Positions 54,460-62,111 of a stretch of DNA of 64,000 bases are shown here, piece after piece. The position numbers were made by a program, and so were the translations under genes. This stretch comes from Flavobacterium sp. NG2 (GTDB lineage: Bacteria; Bacteroidota; Bacteroidia; Flavobacteriales; Flavobacteriaceae). Below the pieces are notes generated by a model. It did not search any database and was not told the DNA's origin. It worked only from the letters and a program-made list of their open reading frames with translations. The DNA lies in the NCBI RefSeq assembly GCF_034119845.1, contig NZ_CP139420.1, positions 1,342,001 to 1,406,000 on the forward strand. The letters run 5' to 3'. How positions within the stretch are numbered: the first letter of the stretch is position 1; every line of letters begins with the position of its first letter.

Positions 54460-55389
54460 TTAAAAGAATCTTGGAGATTTGTCGTAGCCTTTGTTAAATA
54501 ATAATCCTAAATCATATAAAAGAATAAATTCATGCGATGCTGAGGTAACAGCATTCAAATTATTTGTGATACGATCATAAGCATATCCAATTCTTAATTC
54601 TGGAGTTATTCTAATATTGATTAATCCACTAAAAGATTCTTCAAGACGATAACCAGCTCCCAATTCAATTCGATTGTTGTATAATATATTTGCTGTAGCA
54701 TCCAAAGATATTGGAGAACCTTGAACATATTTTGTCATAAAGGCAGGCTTTAATTTAAATTGATCACTTAAATTAAATACATAACCAGCGGTTAAATACG
54801 AGACCATCGCTTCTCTACCAACATATTCGCCGTTACTGACATCAATATGTTTTGAGTTAATTAAATTCGCAACAGATAATCCAGCATAGAATTTGTCTGT
54901 ATTATAATAGGCTCCTAATCCAAAGTTTAAAAAGGCTTTGGAAATATCATTCTCAAAAGCTTTGTCAGGAGTTGTTGATTCTAATTCTACGGAGCTAAAG
55001 TCAGTATCATAGATATTTACTCCCGCTTTAATACCAAAAGATAAACTTCTTTGGTTTCCCAAATTCAATTTATAAGCATAATCAGCATTTATGTTTTTAG
55101 AATGTAAAAAATTCCCAACTTTATCATTAGTAAAAGATATGCCTGCTTCAACATTATCTGTAAACGCTTTGTGAGCAAAGAATGAGGTTGTTAACGGTCC
55201 ATTTAAACCAGTCCATTGTTTTCTATGAATTAAACCAAAGTTTATAGCTTCTGTCTGTCCTGTTGTATAAGCAGGGTTTATAATACTCATATTATACATG
55301 TATTGAGTGAATTGTGGTGTTTGTTGGGCTTTTACATTAAAAGAAAAACCAACGATTAATAATATTATGATTATTTTAATTTTAGTCAT
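54460..55389 (-). CDS. PorP/SprF-family type IX secretion membrane protein
   Basis: This PorP/SprF-type outer-membrane beta-barrel (309 aa) starts at the ATG at 55389; a TTG two codons upstream is less likely. The signal peptide ends in FNVKAQQ, followed by the family opening TPQFTQYMYNMSIINPAY. HRKQWTGLNGPLTT is also diagnostic. SprF-like proteins assist secretion of particular CHU_C (type B sorting domain) cargo, usually encoded next door (family knowledge). Here that would be the lectin protein upstream. Confidence 0.9.
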   Translation of the reverse strand: MTKIKIIIILLIVGFSFNVKAQQTPQFTQYMYNMSIINPAYTTGQTEAINFGLIHRKQWTGLNGPLTTSFFAHKAFTDNVEAGISFTNDKVGNFLHSKNINADYAYKLNLGNQRSLSFGIKAGVNIYDTDFSSVELESTTPDKAFENDISKAFLNFGLGAYYNTDKFYAGLSVANLINSKHIDVSNGEYVGREAMVSYLTAGYVFNLSDQFKLKPAFMTKYVQGSPISLDATANILYNNRIELGAGYRLEESFSGLINIRITPELRIGYAYDRITNNLNAVTSASHEFILLYDLGLLFNKGYDKSPRFF

Positions 55390-55425
55390 TTTCAACTTTA
55401 TTAGATGATTTTTTAATTTTTAGAA

Positions 55426-57300
55426 TTATCTACTCAAGTATAATTCTCCTGAAGTTGGTTCTTTGCCGTCTATATTAAATGTAATAAGGAAGTAATAAAC
55501 ACCTACTGGAACTAAATCTCCCGTTCCATCTTTTCTTCCGTTCCATTCTGGAGTGTTTGCATTTCCTTTATAGACTGTTCTTCCCCATCTGTTAAAAATT
55601 TCAATAGTAAAATTAGGGTATAGGTTCTTAATATAAGATGTAGAATAAGTATCGTTTACGCCATCATCATTAGGGGAAAATCCAGTATATATCACATCTT
55701 CAGGACATTTATATTTAATAGTGATTGATTTTCTTGTAGGGTTTTCACATCCTGTTCCATCATTTTTACTTGCTGCCCAGTAAATTTGATCTGCTTTTAG
55801 TTCTGTAGTTTGTGATATTGAAGTAGTCCCCGTTTCAGTTTCATACCAAAAAATAGAATTTCCTTCAGTTGTCGATGCGATTAAGTCAGCAATTGTTGGA
55901 ATTTTTGGCGCAGGACAAAATTCCATTTCATCATTAGGCACTGTAACGTCTCCAGCAGTAGTAATTGAAGCAGACACCTTTAATCGTGAAGGACTTGGGC
56001 AACCATTTGTAGATTTTGCCTCTGCCCAATAATCACCCTCAGTTAACTTTGTTGACGAATTCAAGGCAGTTGTTCCAGTTTCGGTAGCATACCACGAAAT
56101 GTTTGTGCCAGTTGTCGTTGTTAAATTAGCAACTATTGGATTTTGTGTTGAACAGAAATTTTGTATTGCTTTCCCAGTTGGAGTTGTTGGTATGGCATCT
56201 GCAATAACTTCATAAAATAACTGTAATGTTATTCCGTTAGTTAGCATATCTAATCTATATTTTTGACTGCCAGCTGTTGCGGTTATAGTTAAGTCTGCTT
56301 TAGTTTCTCCAGAAATTATTTCGTATAAGTTAGTTGTCGTATTTAATTTATACCATTGAAGACCTGTTGTAGCTGTAAACTCAAAAATAGGATAAGAAAA
56401 ATGCACATTAGTATTTCCGGCATCATTCCATTGAGCTCCCCTATTTTGGAATTCAAATTGAGCATATCCTTCAATATTTCCAGGGCTATTTTGGTATAGC
56501 AAATATCCTGGAGGCACTCCTGGGTTTGGATAATAGTTATTAGGTTCTGTAGCAGACCAATTATTATATGATGAAGTTACTTTAGTACCATTTATCCAAT
56601 ACCAACCACCAAATGTGTCTTTTGCCTCTGAGTAGTCTGAGGCATTTTCATACTGCTTTAAACCTAGCCAAAGAGCAATATTATCATCACCTGTATATCC
56701 TTTACTTTGTAATCCCGTATAGACTGTGGCTTCTTCTAATTGACTGTTTATTATGTACATTGAAGCTCCTGGAATAGAGCTAATGAGGGTATTGGCATCC
56801 TCCCATGTCATGGCAGTGGGTTTTATATAATAAGTTGAGTTTCCGAATTGAGTTATTTTGATTAAATTTAAACCCTTGCCATTCGTGTTTTCTGCGGTAA
56901 ACTGTTCTTCAGAAAGAATGTTGTTGGCAGTTATTTTTACCACATTTCCAGCACAAACAGGGTTTGATTTATTAGCTGAAATTGTTGGAGAAATTTCATA
57001 AACAATAGTTTGTAAACGTGTTCCAATGGGAGCAATAGGAGTTGTCTGTAAATAATAGGTTTTACCACTTTGAAGTGGTGTTGTGGGTAATAATGCATTT
57101 CCTCCAGTTAGGGTATCATACCAGGTAGCTGTGGAACCTGATGGTAAATCAATAACTTTTAAATCTGCTACTGTATAAGTCTTTGTAACAGAGTTTAAAT
57201 AAGTAAAAGTTAATTCTACTTTAACGTTTTGAGTCCATGAAAAATTCCAAATAAGGAGTATTCCTATTTGAAATATTTTTTTTAAGTTAGTTATTTTCAT
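55426..57300 (-). CDS. Secreted C-type lectin-domain protein with gliding-type (CHU_C) C-terminal domain
   Basis: This 624-aa secreted protein has a signal peptide of about 23 residues ending in SWTQ. An Ig-like region (about 60-115) precedes a C-type-lectin-like domain (about 150-310). Its marks are AMTWEDANTLISS, IALWLGLKQ, GGWYWINGTKV, NNWSATEPNN and the closing QWNDAG; the EPN triplet is the calcium/mannose-type ligand site. Two IgLD repeats follow (about 385-450 and 460-530, ATETGTTALNSS and ETETGTTSISQT). The last 90 residues are the CHU_C/type B sorting domain (FSPNDDGVNDTY, EIFNRWGRTVYKG). It is likely a surface adhesin exported through the neighbouring PorP/SprF protein. A -7 box (TAGGTTTG, minus strand 57371-57378) may drive it. 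Confidence 0.88.
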   Translation of the reverse strand: MKITNLKKIFQIGILLIWNFSWTQNVKVELTFTYLNSVTKTYTVADLKVIDLPSGSTATWYDTLTGGNALLPTTPLQSGKTYYLQTTPIAPIGTRLQTIVYEISPTISANKSNPVCAGNVVKITANNILSEEQFTAENTNGKGLNLIKITQFGNSTYYIKPTAMTWEDANTLISSIPGASMYIINSQLEEATVYTGLQSKGYTGDDNIALWLGLKQYENASDYSEAKDTFGGWYWINGTKVTSSYNNWSATEPNNYYPNPGVPPGYLLYQNSPGNIEGYAQFEFQNRGAQWNDAGNTNVHFSYPIFEFTATTGLQWYKLNTTTNLYEIISGETKADLTITATAGSQKYRLDMLTNGITLQLFYEVIADAIPTTPTGKAIQNFCSTQNPIVANLTTTTGTNISWYATETGTTALNSSTKLTEGDYWAEAKSTNGCPSPSRLKVSASITTAGDVTVPNDEMEFCPAPKIPTIADLIASTTEGNSIFWYETETGTTSISQTTELKADQIYWAASKNDGTGCENPTRKSITIKYKCPEDVIYTGFSPNDDGVNDTYSTSYIKNLYPNFTIEIFNRWGRTVYKGNANTPEWNGRKDGTGDLVPVGVYYFLITFNIDGKEPTSGELYLSR

Positions 57301-57544
57301 TTGGTTAATTGCTTAGTTAACAGGTTATATTTGATGAAAATTAATAATGATTTTGCCACTATTACTGTTACAAACCTAATGGGTAATTCGCTTAAAAAAA
57401 TTTTTAAGAACTATATTTAAACTAGACAAAGGAATAGTTATATGAAGAAATATTAATAATATTAGATGAATTTTGTGGAGATTAAATTTTTTTCATTCGT
57501 TATTGAGGTAATGTTGCATAATGTCAAGATCTTTTTTAGTTTAC

Positions 57545-57575
57545 AAAAAAAACCGAAGCATCACTACTTCGGTTT
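57545..57575 (-). terminator. Terminator after the M3 oligopeptidase gene
   Basis: AAACCGAAG / CTTCGGTTT (57550-57558 with 57567-57575) ends on the minus strand in about eight T. The rest of the 57301-57592 gap shows only the possible lectin-gene promoter. Confidence 0.8.
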
Positions 57576-57592
57576 GTATTTGTATTTAATTT

Positions 57593-59620
57593 CTATAAAA
57601 GCCCCGCTCTTTTCAACAAAGCATCTGGTTTTGGTTCTTGACCTCTAAAGCGTTTGTATAATTCCATTGGTGGTTCAGTGCCTCCTTTAGAGAGAATGTT
57701 TTCTTTGAATTTGGTAGCCACTTCTTTGTCAAAAATCCCTTTTTCTTGGAAATATTCGAAGGCATCAGCATCTAGAACTTCGGCCCATTTATAGCTGTAA
57801 TAGCCTGATGAATAGCCTCCTTGAAAGATGTGAGAGAACGCCGTACTCATAGCATTTTCGGCTACATCTGGATATAATTGCGTGTTTTTGAACTGTTCGG
57901 TTTCGAATGCTTTTACATCTGTAATCGCTGTTGGGTTTTGTCCGTGCCAACCCATGTCGAGTAATCCAAAACTCAACTGGCGTAACGTGGCTAAACCTTC
58001 TTGGAAACTGGCGCTTTCTTTGATTTTTTCAACATATTCTTGCGGAATCACTTCGCCCGTTTGGTAATGCGTGGCGAATATAGCCAAGGCTTCTGGCTCG
58101 TAACACCAGTTTTCCATCACCTGAGACGGCAATTCAACAAAATCCCAATATACTGAGGTTCCAGATAAACTCGGGTAAGTAGTGTTAGCCAGCATGCCGT
58201 GTAATCCATGTCCAAATTCATGAAATAAAGTAGTTACTTCGTTAAAAGTCAATAAGGACGGTTTAGTTTCCGTAGGTTTGGTAAAGTTGCAAACATTCGA
58301 AATATGTGGCCTTTCGTTTACGCCATCTTTCACATATTGCGATTTGAACGAAGTCATCCAGGCACCGTTGCGTTTTCCTTTTCTTGGGAAAAAGTCGGCG
58401 TAGAAAATAGCAACCAGCTTGTTGTTTTCGTCGGTAACTTCATAAGTCATCACTTCTTCGTGGTATTTGTCAATATCAAATACTTCGGTAAAAGTAAGTC
58501 CGTATAATTTTTTAGCAATCGTAAAAGCCCCGTTCAAGACTTTTTCTAGTTGGAAATAAGGCTTTAATTTTTCATCATCCAAATTAAACAGCTGTTGTTT
58601 TAATTTTTCCGAATAATAGCCACCATCCCATTTTTCCAAGGTTTCGATTCCGTCTAGTTTTTTGGCGAAAGCAGACAGTTCAGCAAACTCTTTTTGGGCT
58701 GCGGGTTTGGCTTTGGCCAACATATCATTCAAAAAAGAAGTCACTTTTTCAGGACTTTCGGCCATACGTTCCTCTAGTACAAAATGAGCATGCGTAGCAT
58801 AACCTAATAACTGGGCGCGCTCAAAACGCAGTTTGGCAATTTTTAAAACAATTTCTTGATTGTCGTATTCATTGTTTTGAAATCCTCTTGCGCCAAAAGC
58901 AATCGCTAATTTTTTGCGCAATTCACGATTATCCGCATAGGTCATAAACGGAATATAACTTGGGTGGTCTAAGGTGAAAATCCAGCCTTCTTTGTCTTGG
59001 GCTTTCGCCAAAGAACGTGCGGCTTCAATAGTGCCTTCCGGTAAACCAGCTAAGTCTTTTTCGTCTGTCAAATGCATCTGGAAAGCATTGGTTTCTGCCA
59101 AAACATTTTCGCCAAATTGCAAACTCAATTTCGACAATTCCTTGTCGATTTCACGTAGTTTATTTTTCTTGTCTTCGGATAAATTAGCCCCGTTGCGCGA
59201 AAAGCTTTTGTATTTTTTATCTAATAAAGTGCTTTGTTCAGGAGTTAAGTCCAATGAATCTTTGGCTTCATAAACCGTTTTAACACGAGCAAATAATTCC
59301 GGATTCAAACGGATGTCATTCCCGAATTCTGATAACAAAGGCGAAATCTCTTGAGCGATTTTTTGCATTTCGTCATTGGTCTCTGCCGAATTCAAATTGA
59401 AGAAAATACTAGAAGCTCTGTCCAAGATATCTCCAGAGTAATCCATAGCTTCGATAGTGTTCTCGAATGTAGGCGTTTCAGGATTGTTTACAATGGCGTC
59501 AATTTCGGCTTTCGCCAAAGCAATTCCTTCTTGAATCGCAGGCAAATAATCGCCGATTTTTATTTTTGAAAAAGGAGCGGTATTGTGTTTGGTATCGAAA
59601 TGTTGAGTAAGTATTTCCAT
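57593..59620 (-). CDS. M3-family zinc oligopeptidase (Dcp/oligopeptidase A-like)
   Basis: This cytoplasmic metallo-oligopeptidase (675 aa) degrades short peptides. The start was moved to the ATG at 59620 (MEILTQHFDTKHN), because the longer frame reads through an intergenic palindrome. The zinc motif HEFGH is at residues 467-471 in LFHEFGHGLHGML, followed by the ligand-bearing YWDFVELPSQVMENW. The C-terminal YSYKWAEVLDADAFEYF is typical of the Dcp branch. It lies 43 nt after purE on the same strand and is probably cotranscribed. No signal peptide is seen. Confidence 0.9.
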   Translation of the reverse strand: MEILTQHFDTKHNTAPFSKIKIGDYLPAIQEGIALAKAEIDAIVNNPETPTFENTIEAMDYSGDILDRASSIFFNLNSAETNDEMQKIAQEISPLLSEFGNDIRLNPELFARVKTVYEAKDSLDLTPEQSTLLDKKYKSFSRNGANLSEDKKNKLREIDKELSKLSLQFGENVLAETNAFQMHLTDEKDLAGLPEGTIEAARSLAKAQDKEGWIFTLDHPSYIPFMTYADNRELRKKLAIAFGARGFQNNEYDNQEIVLKIAKLRFERAQLLGYATHAHFVLEERMAESPEKVTSFLNDMLAKAKPAAQKEFAELSAFAKKLDGIETLEKWDGGYYSEKLKQQLFNLDDEKLKPYFQLEKVLNGAFTIAKKLYGLTFTEVFDIDKYHEEVMTYEVTDENNKLVAIFYADFFPRKGKRNGAWMTSFKSQYVKDGVNERPHISNVCNFTKPTETKPSLLTFNEVTTLFHEFGHGLHGMLANTTYPSLSGTSVYWDFVELPSQVMENWCYEPEALAIFATHYQTGEVIPQEYVEKIKESASFQEGLATLRQLSFGLLDMGWHGQNPTAITDVKAFETEQFKNTQLYPDVAENAMSTAFSHIFQGGYSSGYYSYKWAEVLDADAFEYFQEKGIFDKEVATKFKENILSKGGTEPPMELYKRFRGQEPKPDALLKRAGLL

Positions 59621-59630
59621 ATTTTTGAAG

Positions 59631-59650
59631 GGACAGGTCGCGACCTGTCC
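59631..59650. repeat. Perfect 20-bp palindrome between purE and the M3 peptidase
   Basis: GGACAGGTCGCGACCTGTCC is fully self-complementary and G+C-rich in an A+T-rich genome. In RNA it would form an 8-bp stem with a CGCG loop. I believe similar palindromes recur in Flavobacterium intergenic DNA, but this is from memory. It has no T-run, so it is a poor terminator. Confidence 0.7.
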
Positions 59651-59663
59651 GTACATTGTTTAA

Positions 59664-60146
59664 TTATTTTTTCAATCCTTCCGAGGCCTTGATAACGGCT
59701 TCTTTTAGGCTTAATTTATAAGCCACAATTTTGTTTAAAATTTCAGTATTAGCACTTCCTATAATTTGTGCAGCTAAGATTCCAGCGTTTTTAGCTCCAT
59801 TAAGTGCTACAGTGGCTACAGGAACTCCTCCTGGCATTTGCAAAATAGATAAAACCGAATCCCAGCCATCAATTGAATTGCTTGATTTTACAGGAACTCC
59901 AATAACAGGTAGTGGTGACATCGAAGCCACCATTCCTGGTAAATGCGCCGCTCCACCAGCACCAGCAATAATTACTGAAATGCCACGATTGTGAGCGTTG
60001 TTGCTGAAATCAAATAATTTTTCAGGAGTTCTATGTGCGGATACAATATCCACTTCTACTTCAATATCAAATGATTTTAATATATCGATGGCATCTTGCA
60101 TTACGGGCATATCGGAGATGCTTCCCATGATTACGGCTACTTTCAT
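59664..60146 (-). CDS. purE: N5-carboxyaminoimidazole ribonucleotide mutase PurE
   Basis: PurE converts N5-CAIR to CAIR in purine synthesis, after PurK. The 160-aa class I enzyme shows MGSISDMPVM, the SAHRTPEK loop and GAGGAAHLPGMVAS. The usual purK-purE pair is split here by a toxin-antitoxin module, with all four genes on the same strand. The start is the ATG at 60146. Confidence 0.95.
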   Translation of the reverse strand: MKVAVIMGSISDMPVMQDAIDILKSFDIEVEVDIVSAHRTPEKLFDFSNNAHNRGISVIIAGAGGAAHLPGMVASMSPLPVIGVPVKSSNSIDGWDSVLSILQMPGGVPVATVALNGAKNAGILAAQIIGSANTEILNKIVAYKLSLKEAVIKASEGLKK

Positions 60147-60176
60147 TTTCTTTTTTTTTATGCTTTTTGAAATTTA

Positions 60177-60518
60177 TTATTCCAATATTATTTTTAAATT
60201 TTCTTTTACTTTTTGAGCTAGTTTGTTCGGTAAAACACCGATTTTCTTTATAAGTCTCGTGTTGTCAATTGCTCTGATTTGATCAATCATAATGTCGCAA
60301 TCTTTTTCGGTGTTTGCAATTCCTTTGGGAATATGAACACGTAAAATTTCAGCTTTAGGTTGTACAATAGTGGTCAAAGGACAAATAATAGTTGAAGGAT
60401 GATTAGCTTCATTGAGTAAATTTGTTTGAATAATCAATACAGGTCTTATTTTTCCTGATTCAGTACCATTTCGAGGATTTAAATCGGCAAGCCAAATTTC
60501 GTATTGATTAATTTTCAT
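60177..60518 (-). CDS. MazF/PemK-family toxin (putative endoribonuclease)
   Basis: This 113-aa protein fits the PemK/MazF toxin fold: QYEIWLADLNPRNGTESGKIRPVLIIQ at the start (family motifs EIWLADL, GKIRPVLII), STIICPLTT, and DQIRAIDNTRL near residue 85. It probably cleaves mRNA when its antitoxin is lost. The ATG at 60518 overlaps the end of the antitoxin gene by 11 nt, a standard TA arrangement; an ATG 15 nt upstream is possible. It ends 30 nt before purE. Confidence 0.85.
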   Translation of the reverse strand: MKINQYEIWLADLNPRNGTESGKIRPVLIIQTNLLNEANHPSTIICPLTTIVQPKAEILRVHIPKGIANTEKDCDIMIDQIRAIDNTRLIKKIGVLPNKLAQKVKENLKIILE

Positions 60519-60738
60519 AATCAAAATCTTCAAATTCTTTTAAAACATCCATTGAGTTTTCAGCTACTAATTTGGATTCGAATTTTAATTTTTTAGCTAA
60601 TAAACTTTTTCTATTCAGTTTATTATAAAACTCGATTGCTTCATTGATGTAGCGATTTCGAGGTTTATTGAGTGATTCCAAAATAGTTTCAGTTTCGCCA
60701 AATATTTCGTCATCAATTTTTAAAGATATCGTTTTCAT
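60508..60738 (-). CDS. Antitoxin, ribbon-helix-helix type
   Basis: This 76-aa protein starts MKTISLKIDDEIF, a beta-strand followed by two helices (ETETILESLNKPRNRYINEAIEFY), as in RHH antitoxins. The acidic, flexible C-terminal tail (VLKEFEDFDYEN) would cover the toxin. It precedes and overlaps the MazF-like gene. An inverted repeat just upstream is a likely autoregulatory operator. Confidence 0.78.
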   Translation of the reverse strand: MKTISLKIDDEIFGETETILESLNKPRNRYINEAIEFYNKLNRKSLLAKKLKFESKLVAENSMDVLKEFEDFDYEN

Positions 60739-60760
60739 AACGCAATTATTTTCTATAAAG

Positions 60761-60781
60761 GTATATATAAAAAGTATATAC
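60761..60781. promoter_or_regulatory. Inverted repeat, probable operator of the toxin-antitoxin operon
   Basis: GTATATA (60761-60767) and TATATAC (60775-60781) are perfect inverted arms with a 7-nt spacer, 22 nt before the antitoxin ATG. A weak -7 match (TACCTTTA on the minus strand) lies beside it. RHH antitoxins usually bind such sites. Confidence 0.5.
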
Positions 60782-60825
60782 TAATTATAATAATAATATA
60801 AAATTGCATAACCGATATCATTTTA

Positions 60826-61980
60826 CTAACCACTAATCACTCTAATTGTATTTTTTACCTCCTCAGCAATTTTTCGGGCTTCGGACATGTTTTCGTTGAC
60901 GATGGTTACGTGGCCCATTTTTCTAAAAGGGCGCGTTTGTTTTTTACCATAAATATGAGGAGTTACACCGTTCCATCCTAAAATAGTTTCGATGTTCTCA
61001 TAAACCACATTTCCAGAAAAACCTTCGGCTCCCACTAGGTTTACCATGATTCCGGCCACTTTACTGTCGGTATTTCCTAATGGTAAGTCCAAGATGGCGC
61101 GTAAATGATTCTCAAATTGGGAAGTATAACTTGCTTCAATAGAATAATGACCGGAGTTGTGTGGGCGAGGAGCCACTTCGTTTACGATTACTTGGTCATC
61201 TTCGGTTTGGAACATTTCAACGGCCAATAATCCCACATGATTGAATTTCTCTGACACATTCAATGCGATGGCTCTGGCTTTTTCGGCTAGGGAATCGTCT
61301 ATACGAGCAGGGCAAATTACATATTCCACTTGGTTGGCTTCTGGATGAAATTCCATTTCGACCACAGGATAGGTTTTGATTTCGCCAGAAGGATTGCGGC
61401 ACACGATAACGGCCAATTCATTCTTGAACGGCACCATCTCTTCGGCAATACATTCTACGTTAGGCATATTCTCAAAATCCGAAGTGGCGCGAATTATTTT
61501 CACACCGTTTCCGTCATAACCAAATTCGGTGCATTTCCATACAAACGGAATCAAGACTTCTTCTCTTTCGACTGCTTTTTGCAAGGCTTTCAAATCAGGA
61601 AAACGCTTGTAGTCCGCTGTAGGGATATTATTTTGGGTGTAAAAATCTTTTTGAACGCCTTTGTTTTGAATCAAACGAAGGGTTTTTGGCGAAGGATAAA
61701 CAGGTAATCCTTCGGCTTCTAATTTTTCTAAGGCTTCTAAATTGACCAATTCAATTTCGAAAGTCAAAACATCGACTTTTTTTCCAAAATTATATACGGT
61801 TTCAAAATCCATCAAATCTCCTTGGAAGAATTGATTGCAAGCTACTTTACTTGGTGAGTCTTCACTAGGGTCTAAAACATAGGTTTGAATGTCAAACTTA
61901 CGTGTGTCAAATAACAACATTTTACCTAGTTGTCCACCACCTAGAATTCCCAATTTAAAATCAGAAGAAAAATAATTCAT
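60826..61980 (-). CDS. purK: N5-carboxyaminoimidazole ribonucleotide synthase PurK
   Basis: PurK is the ATP-grasp enzyme that carboxylates AIR with bicarbonate in purine synthesis. The 384-aa protein starts NYFSSDFKLGILGGGQLGKML. Further marks are FVWKCTEFGYDGNGV, ECIAEEMVPFKNELAVIV and VNEVAPRPHNSGHYSIEA. A -7 box TATCTTTG (minus strand 62055-62062) lies about 75 nt upstream, with no clear -33. It heads the chain purK, antitoxin, toxin, purE, M3 peptidase. Confidence 0.95.
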   Translation of the reverse strand: MNYFSSDFKLGILGGGQLGKMLLFDTRKFDIQTYVLDPSEDSPSKVACNQFFQGDLMDFETVYNFGKKVDVLTFEIELVNLEALEKLEAEGLPVYPSPKTLRLIQNKGVQKDFYTQNNIPTADYKRFPDLKALQKAVEREEVLIPFVWKCTEFGYDGNGVKIIRATSDFENMPNVECIAEEMVPFKNELAVIVCRNPSGEIKTYPVVEMEFHPEANQVEYVICPARIDDSLAEKARAIALNVSEKFNHVGLLAVEMFQTEDDQVIVNEVAPRPHNSGHYSIEASYTSQFENHLRAILDLPLGNTDSKVAGIMVNLVGAEGFSGNVVYENIETILGWNGVTPHIYGKKQTRPFRKMGHVTIVNENMSEARKIAEEVKNTIRVISG

Positions 61981-62111
61981 TTGTTTATGTTATTGTTTAT
62001 TAACGGTCAAATGCAGTCGCTCCGCTCGTGTCATTGTAATTTGTTTGTTGCGGGCAAAGATACTTTTTAATTGGGAATATTAAAAAGAGTTAAAACTCAA
62101 AAACAACAACA

